From a virus, in the IMG/VR virus record IMGVR_UViG_3300026097_001139, positions 1 to 64,000 of that record: a stretch of DNA of 64,000 nucleotides. One strand, given 5' to 3'. Of the stretch, positions 44,201 to 52,409 are shown in pieces. Each line of letters starts with the position of its first letter. Position 1 is the stretch's first letter. The position numbers were made by a program, and so were the translations under genes. Below the pieces are notes generated by a model that was not told the origin of the DNA, searched no databases, and worked only from the letters and a program-made list of their open reading frames with translations.

Positions 44201-44785
44201 TCAAGCAACCACAAGTTCGTAGATTTCCTTCCAGTTACGCACCCGGGTGATATTGAGATTGGTTGAATCAAACTCCAGGTTATGCCCGTGATCCATAAGC
44301 AAGCTGCGTAGCCCGCAACGTGATCCCTCCACAGCATTTTCTGGTTTGTCTTCTACCCACCAACAACCAGTGTTGGTATACTCGTCCAGTGCTTCGTCTT
44401 TGTCTGCACCAGTGTCCAGGTACACATAACGTTCAAACACACTGTCGCCAAACATTTCGCGAAGATTTTTGGTACGCAAGTGTTGTGCATACACTTCGTT
44501 GCTGAGACTGGTGATAGCATGGAAAATATAACCGTGTTCTTGATGCAGTTTTTTCACATAGTGAATTGCATCACGCAAAGGCGGTAGTTTGCGTATCTGT
44601 GCACTTTCGTTGAACATGCGAATCAAGCGTTTTGCTTCACTGCTTTCAATGCCATACTTGATGTGCATTTTGTATTGACCCAGTGATTTCACAGTGTAAC
44701 CGTGACGCTTCATCCACTGATCGAACGCATATTCCCAGTCCAGTAATACACCGTCGCAGTCTACCAATATTACTTTGTCTTTCAT
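44201..44785 (-). CDS. HAD-superfamily phosphatase
   Basis: A 194-residue protein. VILVDCDGVLLDW holds the HAD nucleophile pair D9 and D11; ITSLSNEV (motif II Ser) and CWWVEDKPENA (motif IV acidic pair) complete the fold. It resembles small 5'-nucleotidase-type phosphatases. It could dephosphorylate nucleotides or sugar phosphates. It overlaps the upstream gene by four bases. Confidence 0.85.
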   Translation of the reverse strand: MKDKVILVDCDGVLLDWEYAFDQWMKRHGYTVKSLGQYKMHIKYGIESSEAKRLIRMFNESAQIRKLPPLRDAIHYVKKLHQEHGYIFHAITSLSNEVYAQHLRTKNLREMFGDSVFERYVYLDTGADKDEALDEYTNTGCWWVEDKPENAVEGSRCGLRSLLMDHGHNLEFDSTNLNITRVRNWKEIYELVVA

Positions 44786-44964
44786 TGTTCTTCCAAGATT
44801 ACTTTGAATTGATTGTAGCTTGCACGTAGTTCACGCAACAGCATGCCTCTTGTGCTTGGCGATATTGTTTCCAAGAAAAGATCATGCACTGGTTCTGGAT
44901 CACCGTGATGGTCGCCAATGCGATCAATCAGTTCTTTTACTAGTTGATCTGATGTTGCATTCAT
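44782..44964 (-). CDS. Small acidic hypothetical protein
   Basis: A 60-residue helical protein (DQLVKELIDRIGDHHGD, then PSTRGMLLRELRASYN). GGAG precedes the ATG. No family is recognised. Confidence 0.65.
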   Translation of the reverse strand: MNATSDQLVKELIDRIGDHHGDPEPVHDLFLETISPSTRGMLLRELRASYNQFKVILEEQ

Positions 44965-44977
44965 ATATATGCTCCTG

Positions 44978-45349
44978 TTAAGCTACATGCACACTGTAGC
45001 TGTTTGTGCGCGGTTTATAAACAAGTGTGTACCCTAGTTGCTCCAACTGCTGTATTGCACGCTGTTTGCGAATTTTGTGTTCCGATACAGTGTACTGCAC
45101 AACACGATCATATTTTACTTCCGTGTGGGCTGGTTTGCGGCGTGTTGCTGGACGAGCAGTTTGGTATGCATTGGTGTAAGAAAAAACTAGGTTGCGAAGG
45201 ATATTGTCAACAGCAGCTACGTTTGCTTGATGTGAAGCACTGTCAAAAAGTGTGCGATTAGCGCGATATGCAGCACGAGCACGACTGTTAATGTCCATTA
45301 CAGCAAAACGCTTGTTTACGGACTCGTTTGTGTCTTTTACTTGCAACAT
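44978..45349 (-). CDS. Small basic hypothetical protein
   Basis: The start at 45349 is chosen because GAGGA lies 8 bp upstream and because the in-frame ATG at 45379 is only three bases from the -10 box of the promoter. That gives about 123 residues. The protein is basic (RATRRKPAHTEVKYDR, then HKIRKQRAIQQLEQLG), so nucleic-acid binding is possible. No family is recognised. Confidence 0.65.
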   Translation of the reverse strand: MLQVKDTNESVNKRFAVMDINSRARAAYRANRTLFDSASHQANVAAVDNILRNLVFSYTNAYQTARPATRRKPAHTEVKYDRVVQYTVSEHKIRKQRAIQQLEQLGYTLVYKPRTNSYSVHVA

Positions 45350-45381
45350 GCAGTTGATCCTCATAACTTCACTGTACATAT

Positions 45382-45410
45382 AGTATATGATCAGTTTGCA
45401 AAAAGGTCAA
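45382..45410 (-). promoter_or_regulatory. Sigma-70 promoter
   Basis: TTGACC (45405-45410) and TATACT (45382-45387) on the minus strand with a 17-bp spacer. The -10 is followed by ATATG as at 27474. It drives the basic-protein gene and those downstream, including the HAD phosphatase. Confidence 0.82.
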
Positions 45411-45422
45411 CCTTTTTGAATT

Positions 45423-45626
45423 TTAGAGTTGAGGATCCGATCCTGGATATACATATTGCTCTGGATCAAAGTCTGATGCGCCACTGGCTGGCCCAAACAA
45501 AGCATCAGCTTCGTCTTTTACCCAGGTCAAGCTTACATCCAACTTTTTGGCAATCTGCTCCTGTGTGAGCTTGCCTTCGCGTAGAAGTTCTTGTATTTCA
45601 AATATTGTTGCACTCATAGCACTCAT
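45423..45626 (-). CDS. Small HTH-like protein
   Basis: The start at 45626 is chosen from GGGAG at about 6 bp; an upstream in-frame ATG at 45656 would precede the likely transcript start. The 67-residue product has LREGKLTQEQIAKKLDVSLTWV (split LREGKL..WV), matching a helix-turn-helix. It may be a regulator. The tail is acidic. Confidence 0.6.
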   Translation of the reverse strand: MSAMSATIFEIQELLREGKLTQEQIAKKLDVSLTWVKDEADALFGPASGASDFDPEQYVYPGSDPQL

Positions 45627-45658
45627 AAAAATCTCCCAGTACACAACATAATACATGT

Positions 45659-45687
45659 AGTATACTTGGGAGATCCATCATTGTCAA
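45659..45687 (-). promoter_or_regulatory. Sigma-70 promoter for the HTH-like gene
   Basis: TTGACA (45682-45687) and TATACT (45659-45664) with a 17-bp spacer on the minus strand. Its -35 overlaps the 3' end of the TRAP-type gene. Confidence 0.85.
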
Positions 45688-46643
45688 TGGGTATTTTCGA
45701 TACTGTCTACCAGTCCTGGAGAAAACACAGTTTTTGCATGTGTCTTGCGGATTTCCGCTGCACGAGCATGCAATTCTGCTTCTTCTTCTTCGCTTAGGTA
45801 AACAATGTTAACACCTTCGCTTTCTAGCTTGCGTAGGTTTGTTTCGCCGTCTTTCAAGCTCAGTGCACGTTCGTTCCGCGCTGCTTGAATTGCCGCTTTG
45901 ATGAACACATCCTGCACTGCCTGTGGCAAGCTGTTGAACCAATCTTGGTTAACAACAATGCTTGTAAGGAACAAACTGTGCTCAGTGTGAACAATACTTT
46001 CGATCCACTCGTCACAACGATCAGGATAAATTCTCTGCGTTACGTATTCTGCAGCCTGTACTTTACCATTTTTAGCTAGTTCCCAAGTTTGCTCTGTGTC
46101 AGCCGGAACAGCTTCGCCGCCTAGCATTTCAATAGCTTCTTGAGCTTGTTGACTTAGTCCTGCACGAATTGGCAAACCAGCTAGTTCGCCCAAGCTGGTT
46201 ACACGCTGACTGCTTGGTAGCAATCTGTAACCACCACTGTAGGTGTAGGCTAGTCCTTTGATGCCACTGTCTTTGTCAAACTTGTTAAGAAGTTCTTCGC
46301 CAATTTCACCTTCTAGAACTTTTGCCGCATGCTCGTGATCGCGGAAAAGATAAGGCAAGTCAAGTACATGCATTTCTGGATTGAACTGACGTGCAAGACT
46401 GGTTGTTTGCATCTGTGCAATCTGCACCTCGCCACTCTGTAGCAGTCTCCAGAGGTTGTGTCTATTAACTGGCACTTTTGCTTGGTGCTTTGCGTTGTAT
46501 TCGTCGTCAGTGAGCACCTCGACATTGATGTCAAGATCGTCGCCTGCGTACTCTTTGACTAGGTTAGCAAAGTCTTCTGCTACTCTGTAAAAGAGGTATT
46601 TTGGTTCATGGGCAATAACCCAAGTTAGGTTGTAAGTTGTCAT
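45684..46643 (-). CDS. TRAP-type solute-binding protein (DctP family)
   Basis: A 319-residue protein from ATG 46643, with AGAGAGAG upstream. It has the DctP fold sequence: LLQSGEVQIAQMQTTSLA, VLDLPYLFRDHEHAAKVL, LGELAGLPIRAG, and VVNQDWFNSLPQAVQDVF. In cells these periplasmic proteins bind carboxylates for TRAP transporters. No clear signal peptide is seen; the N-terminus MTTYNLTWVIAHEP starts directly with the first strand. Either an upstream signal is lost or the phage protein works in the cytoplasm. No membrane subunits lie nearby. Confidence 0.82.
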   Translation of the reverse strand: MTTYNLTWVIAHEPKYLFYRVAEDFANLVKEYAGDDLDINVEVLTDDEYNAKHQAKVPVNRHNLWRLLQSGEVQIAQMQTTSLARQFNPEMHVLDLPYLFRDHEHAAKVLEGEIGEELLNKFDKDSGIKGLAYTYSGGYRLLPSSQRVTSLGELAGLPIRAGLSQQAQEAIEMLGGEAVPADTEQTWELAKNGKVQAAEYVTQRIYPDRCDEWIESIVHTEHSLFLTSIVVNQDWFNSLPQAVQDVFIKAAIQAARNERALSLKDGETNLRKLESEGVNIVYLSEEEEAELHARAAEIRKTHAKTVFSPGLVDSIENTH

Positions 46644-46675
46644 AAGATCTCTCTCTAATATTGCAATACGAATGG

Positions 46676-46683
46676 TATTTAGC
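46676..46683 (-). promoter_or_regulatory. Possible late promoter box (GCTAAATA)
   Basis: GCTAAATA lies 33 bp before the TRAP-type gene start, in the gap between it and the sulfotransferase. It is close to the T4 late box TATAAATA and is a sister of those at 32984 and 35769. Confidence 0.3.
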
Positions 46684-46687
46684 AAGG

Positions 46688-47290
46688 TTAATATTCAAAC
46701 CCCAGGTATTCAAAGTCATCATGCCAGAATTCTTGTACAAGTAATTTGTGTTTATCTGTTAGTCTAGTGGTAATCTGTTTAGACACGTTTACTTTGCGCA
46801 GGGAATAATCTGCTTCGCCAAAGTATTTGGTCATTAGTTCTTCATAGTCATTATCAAGTGAAGATTTGTTTAACACAATATTACAGTGTTTTGCCCAATA
46901 CCACTGGGGTGCAAAAAACGCACCACAAGAACTAGTTTCAGTAATTGCTTTTATATGATCGACAAGCCATTGTGCAAAGTCTAGTTCAGATTTAAATTCA
47001 AGTTCGTTGCTTTTGCGTGCATAATCTCTGTGTAAGTACCTCCAAGCACTTGCAAATCTATCATATGGATGTTGTACTACACAAAATCGATCTTTTGCTA
47101 ATAGTTGTTTTTGAAATTCTGACAAATGAAACAAACTTGGATGCTGATTCTCGTCTGTAGTGTGCCAGTACATATCAAGCACCCGGTGCCTGTCATTTAG
47201 TTGTAGATTATGTACTATAGCACTTGATGCATTTTTGGTAATAGCAAAAAACGTTAACTGCGGTGTATCATTGCAAGAAAGCGTATACAT
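46688..47290 (-). CDS. Sulfotransferase-family protein, copy 1
   Basis: A 200-residue protein. FFAITKNASSAI is the 5' phosphosulfate-binding loop region and FCVVQHPYDRFASAW the 3' phosphate-binding region of PAPS-dependent sulfotransferases. It is short for the family (usually 250-300). It may sulfate a glycan or small molecule. AGAAG weakly precedes the ATG. It is a tandem paralogue of the next gene. Confidence 0.82.
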   Translation of the reverse strand: MYTLSCNDTPQLTFFAITKNASSAIVHNLQLNDRHRVLDMYWHTTDENQHPSLFHLSEFQKQLLAKDRFCVVQHPYDRFASAWRYLHRDYARKSNELEFKSELDFAQWLVDHIKAITETSSCGAFFAPQWYWAKHCNIVLNKSSLDNDYEELMTKYFGEADYSLRKVNVSKQITTRLTDKHKLLVQEFWHDDFEYLGFEY

Positions 47291-47321
47291 GCTTCTACTT
47301 ATAGTTTACAACTTAGCCACA

Positions 47322-47933
47322 TTAATATTCAAACCCTAGGTATTCAAAGTCATCTGCGTATATTTTTTGGATTATTTTTTTGTGATAATGTTTTAACTCG
47401 ACACTGTTTTTACTGTTTAAAACATTTTTCCTAGGTAAATTGTAAATGCCAGGCATTACATACTTTTTTAGTAAATTGTTGAAATCTTTGTCAAGATTAT
47501 TAAAGTCGAGGTAGATATTGCAATGTTGTGCCCAGTGCCATTGTGGTGCATAAAAATAAAAAAAATTCGGGTCGAAAGTAGCGTGTTTATAATCCATGTG
47601 TTTTTCATAAAATCGTTTAAGGAGAAATTCCTCAAACGATTCATCTGAATCATACGAGTCAATATGTATTACAGAATATTGCCATAGACTTTTTGCACGC
47701 TCGTAAGGATGTCGTAAAACACATACTCGGTTATTTGCTAATGCTGGATACTCTAAATCTGATAAATTGTTTATACTTGCATGAGGTTTATAGCAAACTT
47801 GTTTGGTTTTGTATTTTTCGTGTGAGCTAAATGGAAAAGCATAATACAGTGCTGCAGATATTGATACACTAGCAGTTTTTGGAATCCAGAAAAATGTTAA
47901 GATAGGTTGATCGTTTCGTAAAATTGTATCCAC
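47322..47933 (-). CDS. Sulfotransferase-family protein, copy 2
   Basis: A 203-residue protein with FFWIPKTASVSI and RVCVLRHPYERAKSLW at the two PAPS-binding regions, and a FAPQWHWAQHCNIYLD segment shared with copy 1. It is AT-rich. GTG 47933 is the start, one base after AGGAG, which is unusually close; the true start may differ. Its coding sequence and that of copy 1 end with the same EYLGFEY tail. Confidence 0.82.
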   Translation of the reverse strand: MDTILRNDQPILTFFWIPKTASVSISAALYYAFPFSSHEKYKTKQVCYKPHASINNLSDLEYPALANNRVCVLRHPYERAKSLWQYSVIHIDSYDSDESFEEFLLKRFYEKHMDYKHATFDPNFFYFYAPQWHWAQHCNIYLDFNNLDKDFNNLLKKYVMPGIYNLPRKNVLNSKNSVELKHYHKKIIQKIYADDFEYLGFEY

Positions 47934-48029
47934 GCTCCTATTTATTAAAATTAAAATAGTAAAAACGAAAAAAAATAAATATTAGTATGTTGCCGTTTAT
48001 CAATAAATTACACCGTGTGATTACTACAT
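47934..48029. other. Divergent AT-rich intergenic region
   Basis: A 96-base gap between divergent genes, almost entirely A/T. No convincing -35/-10 pair is visible for either direction. TAATAAATA-like boxes occur on both strands and could be late-type promoters. I see no gene or terminator. Confidence 0.4.
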
Positions 48030-49175
48030 ATGATCCCGTTAGTTCCTAAAAGCAAATCATTAAATATCGATCAATTTTTTTCTATTCTTCATACATGGGA
48101 AAACTACCGAGACGTGTACAAATATTCCAGTAATCATTTATATACAAAATTCTCTTCTGACAGACAGTTTCCAATTTTTGATTTTTCCGAATCGGCTGAT
48201 GTAATAAATTCAGATCAATCAAGCATCAAATTTCTTATAGAATTAAAAGAAGGAAGCCAAAAAATTCCAGACTGGATTGTTAGCGTCAATGACCTAGATT
48301 CATCAGTCCACTATGTCATCATAACACCAGATAAATTCAATGCAGAGCAATTAATTTTAAAAAACCAATTATCAGAAAAACTCAACTACTCAGTAGTTTG
48401 GTTTCCTTACCATTTATATTGTTTAACGCCCGGCGACTTTTTTGCACCATTGTATAACTTTTGTTCAATGGACAATAACAAGTTTTACAATTTTTCAAAA
48501 GAAAAAGAAATCAGTTTTTTAGCAATGTCAGGTACCAATCGGCCCGAGCGGACATACTTTACTATAAAGTTAAAGAAAAATTTTGGTGATTGCAGTGCTA
48601 TTAGTTATAATGGACAAACATACGGTGTTACTGAAATTTTTGAAAAAGACTTTCAATTTCCGAGGGAAGTTCATCATTCGTCACTGGATTCAGGTGTAAG
48701 GACTGGAAATATATTTTCAGCTGGGGGTATAAAACAAGACGTTGGACATGCTGTGTCTGTAGATTTATTTGATTCAGCATACCTACAAATAGTAAGCGAA
48801 ACGCAAGCAGGTATTGACACTCATGACAATTTCTTTGTAACAGAAAAAACCACAAAAGTTTTGTTCACTGGAATGCCTTTTGTAATCTTTGGCGCACGCG
48901 ACTATTTGAAAAATCTTAGAGAACTTGGGTTTATGACATATGAGTCCTTGTGGAGTGAAGAATATGATTCTTTACCTAGTTGGCGGCAACGAGTAGGTGC
49001 AATTATTTCTTTACTTCACAAACTTAAAGAATTTGATTGGCAAGCAGCACTGCCAACTCTCAGAGAAATCCACTATAACAATCTCATGGTTTTAGCAAAT
49101 AGAAATAAAATTTTCCACAACTGTTTGCTTGAAGCTGAAAATTCAATAGCAAAAATTATCAAGGAACATGGATAA
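48030..49175 (+). CDS. Glycosyltransferase-like protein (TEK-motif family), tandem copy 1
   Basis: A 381-residue protein. The C-terminal part FFVTEKTTKVLFTGMPFVIFG, then NLRELGFMTYESLWSEEYDSLP (split at the Leu), is the block shared with the next gene and with 199 and 19356. The N-terminal half has SADVINSDQSSIKFLI. No clear ribosome-binding site precedes it. Sugar transfer is inferred. It stops immediately before the next ATG (TAAATG). Confidence 0.65.
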   Translation: MIPLVPKSKSLNIDQFFSILHTWENYRDVYKYSSNHLYTKFSSDRQFPIFDFSESADVINSDQSSIKFLIELKEGSQKIPDWIVSVNDLDSSVHYVIITPDKFNAEQLILKNQLSEKLNYSVVWFPYHLYCLTPGDFFAPLYNFCSMDNNKFYNFSKEKEISFLAMSGTNRPERTYFTIKLKKNFGDCSAISYNGQTYGVTEIFEKDFQFPREVHHSSLDSGVRTGNIFSAGGIKQDVGHAVSVDLFDSAYLQIVSETQAGIDTHDNFFVTEKTTKVLFTGMPFVIFGARDYLKNLRELGFMTYESLWSEEYDSLPSWRQRVGAIISLLHKLKEFDWQAALPTLREIHYNNLMVLANRNKIFHNCLLEAENSIAKIIKEHG

Positions 49176-50321
49176 ATGACACATCTTCCATTTAAGTATT
49201 CCAGCAACATTGACAAAAGGAAGCATATCCAAGATTTAACAAATGCATATGATGTATGGCACGAAAACTCTAATTTGTATACAAATGCACACAGGATTCC
49301 TGATTGTTTTTTAGATAAAAAATACCCAGCGTATCACGCTCAAGAATCGGCTGATGTGATTAATGCAGATCGATCTAAGATTAAATTTTTTATAATAATC
49401 CAAGAGAGCTTGAGATTTATTGATAATAAAAAACCAGAATTAACTATACCTAGCTTGTCATATTTAAAAGCTGACTGTACATATATCTTCATTACCGGGG
49501 ACAACTTTAACGCTGATGATTTTCCTATTTACAATGGTAATGGCGAAAAATTATCTTATATAAACATTTACTTTCCATGGTGGATTTATTGGTTAACTCC
49601 GGTTGATTTTTCTGATCCTACGTATAACTACTCGTTGACTGGATATAACAAATTTTATGATTTTTACAGTAAAAAAACTGTAGATTTTATTTCATTAATG
49701 GGCACAATGCGACCAGAAAGACAATACCTTGTTAGAAAATTATACCCAAAATTATACAAAAAAATATGTGCAGTTTCGATTGCTGATGAATTGCTTGGTC
49801 ACACAGAGATCTTTGATCACGACTTTGATTACACTCCTCAACAGTTCTGGGGAGATCGATCGGTATTTAAAAAATTATCAGTGGCCCACAGTCTGCCAAT
49901 TGATCTTTATAATCAAGCTAAATTAAATTTAGTAGTTGAAACACAAATTGCTTATGATAGTGTGGATAATTTTTTTGTAACAGAAAAAACCATAAAATCA
50001 CTGTTTACTGGGATTCCGTTTATACTTTATGGCGCCAAAAACTTTTTATCGAATCTACGCAAAATAGGATTCAAAACCTACAGTACATTGTGGAATGAAG
50101 ATTATGATTCGTTGCCTACACACAAAGAACGTGCTAAAGCTATTGTAAAACTTATATCAAATCTTGAAAATTTTGACTGGCAAGCAGCAATACCAGAACT
50201 CGAACGCATACATTATCACAATTTAAAATTACTCAATAATAGAAATAAAATTGTAACACCTGCTTTTTTAAACTTAGAACACAAGATAATAGAAATTATT
50301 AACCAAGTAGAATCTGCATAA
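49176..50321 (+). CDS. Glycosyltransferase-like protein (TEK-motif family), tandem copy 2
   Basis: A 381-residue paralogue of the preceding gene: SADVINADRSKIKFFI, MGTMRPERQYL, FFVTEKTIKSLFTGIPFILYG and NLRKIGFKTYSTLWNEDYDS. The identical length and alignable blocks show a tandem duplication. The pair may add successive sugars. It is AT-rich like its twin. The radical SAM gene follows after seven bases. Confidence 0.65.
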   Translation: MTHLPFKYSSNIDKRKHIQDLTNAYDVWHENSNLYTNAHRIPDCFLDKKYPAYHAQESADVINADRSKIKFFIIIQESLRFIDNKKPELTIPSLSYLKADCTYIFITGDNFNADDFPIYNGNGEKLSYINIYFPWWIYWLTPVDFSDPTYNYSLTGYNKFYDFYSKKTVDFISLMGTMRPERQYLVRKLYPKLYKKICAVSIADELLGHTEIFDHDFDYTPQQFWGDRSVFKKLSVAHSLPIDLYNQAKLNLVVETQIAYDSVDNFFVTEKTIKSLFTGIPFILYGAKNFLSNLRKIGFKTYSTLWNEDYDSLPTHKERAKAIVKLISNLENFDWQAAIPELERIHYHNLKLLNNRNKIVTPAFLNLEHKIIEIINQVESA

Positions 50322-50328
50322 TTACACT

Positions 50329-51585
50329 ATGTCAAAAAAATTTCCAGTGAAAGGCGATACAGCCTGCTTGTTAAAATGGGCCTGGAGTACTGTATATCTC
50401 GGTCAAGGCACTAGCAGCAGTTGCCATAGAACAGATCAAGCACCTATTCCCTTAGACAACTTTGCCAGTTTCCATAATCTTCCCAACAAAGTTCGCGCTA
50501 GGGAGATGATGCGGCGCGGAGAATGGCCGCAAGAAGGTTGCCAATACTGCGAAAAGATCGAAGCCGCAGGAGGAGTCAGTGACAGACTGTATCAACTTCA
50601 AGCTGGGCACGATCTTGATAGAACTCCCGAGGAATTGTATGAAGATCCTGAAACCAACGAAGTAGTGCCTACAATACTGGAAGTTTATTTTAACAATGTA
50701 TGTAATATGGCATGTCTCTATTGCGGAGGGCACTTTAGTACCAAGTGGGAAGAAGAAACCAAACGCTTCGGGGAGTTCAAACACGGAAGTGTAGAAATCG
50801 CTAATTGGAGTCAGAAAAATGAAAATTATGATCAACAGTTGGCTGACTTTTGGCAGTATCTACACGAACACGACAGATATAAAAAAATACGATACTACCA
50901 GATACTAGGCGGCGAGCCGTTTTTTCAAAAGGAATTTGATCTCAGCATAGACTTTTGGGAGAGTCATCCCAATCCGGAGCTCACGTTCAACGTCATTACC
51001 AATCTCAAAGTAGCACCCAAAAAGTTTCGCTCCTATATAGATCGATTCGAGCAAATGGTAGAAAACGGCGCACTTAAAAGATTGCAAATCACAGGCAGTT
51101 TAGACAGCTGGGGACCACAAGAAGAGTACGTTCGCTGGGGACTGGACCTCCAAGAATGGGAAGAAAACTTTACATATTTGTTAGACAAACCCTGGGTGGT
51201 GCAGTGTGTAAATGCCGCTATCAGTCCTCTTACAATAAAAACTGCTCCTGAATTAGTAAAAAAAATCAACGAATGGAACGAGATTCGCCCGCCGCACAAT
51301 CCTGTTAATTACAGTTTTATGACAGTGATGGCGCCCCCGCATATGGATCCTGCAATCTTCGGCGCAGGAGTGTTTGAAGATGATTTAGATGCTGTCATAG
51401 CCGAAATGAAAGATCACAATGCACAAGAACATATGCAAGGCATAAAAAAACAAATAAGTAACAGTATACGCAGAGTTGATAGGATTCGAGATTTACAGGC
51501 CTACCTTGATGAAATTGATCGGAGGAGAGGCACAGATTGGCGATCTCTATTTCCTTGGCTAGATTGTGAATGGAGACAGGAATAA
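50329..51585 (+). CDS. Radical SAM protein with N-terminal Cys/His cluster, type A4
   Basis: A 418-residue protein of the same class as 2015, 4887 and 6236. The N-terminal signature is TSSSCHRTDQ (C32), REMMRRGEWP and C71-x2-C74 in CQYCEKIEA. The core is C125-x3-C129-x2-C132 and LGGEPFFQ. The FNNVCNMACLYC context and the end EIDRRRGTDW..FPWLDCEW match the paralogues. It lies some 43 kb from the main cluster with the glycosyltransferase-like pair, so the class is dispersed. Confidence 0.88.
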   Translation: MSKKFPVKGDTACLLKWAWSTVYLGQGTSSSCHRTDQAPIPLDNFASFHNLPNKVRAREMMRRGEWPQEGCQYCEKIEAAGGVSDRLYQLQAGHDLDRTPEELYEDPETNEVVPTILEVYFNNVCNMACLYCGGHFSTKWEEETKRFGEFKHGSVEIANWSQKNENYDQQLADFWQYLHEHDRYKKIRYYQILGGEPFFQKEFDLSIDFWESHPNPELTFNVITNLKVAPKKFRSYIDRFEQMVENGALKRLQITGSLDSWGPQEEYVRWGLDLQEWEENFTYLLDKPWVVQCVNAAISPLTIKTAPELVKKINEWNEIRPPHNPVNYSFMTVMAPPHMDPAIFGAGVFEDDLDAVIAEMKDHNAQEHMQGIKKQISNSIRRVDRIRDLQAYLDEIDRRRGTDWRSLFPWLDCEWRQE

Positions 51586-51620
51586 TCAATACCGAAATGC
51601 ATTTAACAGATGAGTAAACC

Positions 51621-52265
51621 ATGTACGACTACTTTAACACTGTAGATAATATTTCTTTTGAGCTTAAACCTATAGATAGCAAGGTTTTACAAATATCTTT
51701 TGACAACGGACACTCACAGTCGGAAATTATTGCTGAGCTAGAAAAAGAAACTTGGAATCCATACGGCGTTGAAACCAAAATAGATCATGACATGTGGGGT
51801 GGGTATCGCTACAAGGTGCACAGACCGGCAAGTCCTATGCTACAACAAACAGTACGCTATTTTGGTACAGATCAAGCAAAACGCAAAGTAATTGATGCAC
51901 TGTACGCTCAGAAAGAAGAATTCACAAGCCGATGGGGCATGACACCTGACATGATGATGGATAACAGCCAACTCCATGCAGAGTTTACATTGGACAAGCC
52001 TGGGTTTGAAAATGGTATTCACTGTGATTATAGATTGCTAATTGGCACCGGCATGGTGTACTTTACAGATCACGATAGCATAGATCACTGTACTTTTTTC
52101 TACGATGATCCGAAAAGGAATAATCCACTTCAAGTACCTAGTGATTTCGGACAAGGGTGGTTTCACGCCAACGACTGGAACACCTGGCACGACGGCTGGA
52201 ACCGTACCAGCCAAGATAGATATAGCATGTTATTGGGTCTAACAGTATTATTAAAAAATAGGTAA
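51621..52265 (+). CDS. Fe(II)/2OG oxygenase-like protein
   Basis: A 214-residue protein. H134-C-D136 in GIHCDYR, H190 in WNTWHDGW and Arg195 or Arg200 in NRTSQDR could form the iron and 2-oxoglutarate site of an oxygenase. The barrel-like strands LLIGTGMVYFTD and MLLGLTVLL support this. The substrate is unknown; the radical SAM gene precedes it. A 35-base gap lies between them. Confidence 0.65.
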   Translation: MYDYFNTVDNISFELKPIDSKVLQISFDNGHSQSEIIAELEKETWNPYGVETKIDHDMWGGYRYKVHRPASPMLQQTVRYFGTDQAKRKVIDALYAQKEEFTSRWGMTPDMMMDNSQLHAEFTLDKPGFENGIHCDYRLLIGTGMVYFTDHDSIDHCTFFYDDPKRNNPLQVPSDFGQGWFHANDWNTWHDGWNRTSQDRYSMLLGLTVLLKNR

Positions 52266-52268
52266 ATT

Positions 52269-52409
52269 ATGGCAGGAAAGAAAAATTCAACAGCAGGCAC
52301 ACTAATTGCCGAGCGCAGAGTAAAAAAACGTACCAGTATTGGGCATAGTCCTTGTAGCAGTTATAAAGGAAAAAACTCAGTTAAGAAACGCTATCGAGGG
52401 CAAGGTTGA
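52269..52409 (+). CDS. Small basic protein, 46 residues
   Basis: ATG 52269 to TGA 52407-52409. The product begins MAGKKNSTAGTLIAERRVKKR and is strongly basic with several Lys/Arg clusters, so nucleic-acid binding is likely. I recall similar tiny proteins in marine phages. Its stop overlaps the TTG start of the next gene. Confidence 0.7.
   Translation: MAGKKNSTAGTLIAERRVKKRTSIGHSPCSSYKGKNSVKKRYRGQG

Noticed and set aside
45400-45416. AAAAAGG-TCAA-CCTTTTT inverted repeat as a terminator
   Set aside because: The stem is short and AT-rich with no additional U tract, and it overlaps the -35 of a clear promoter.
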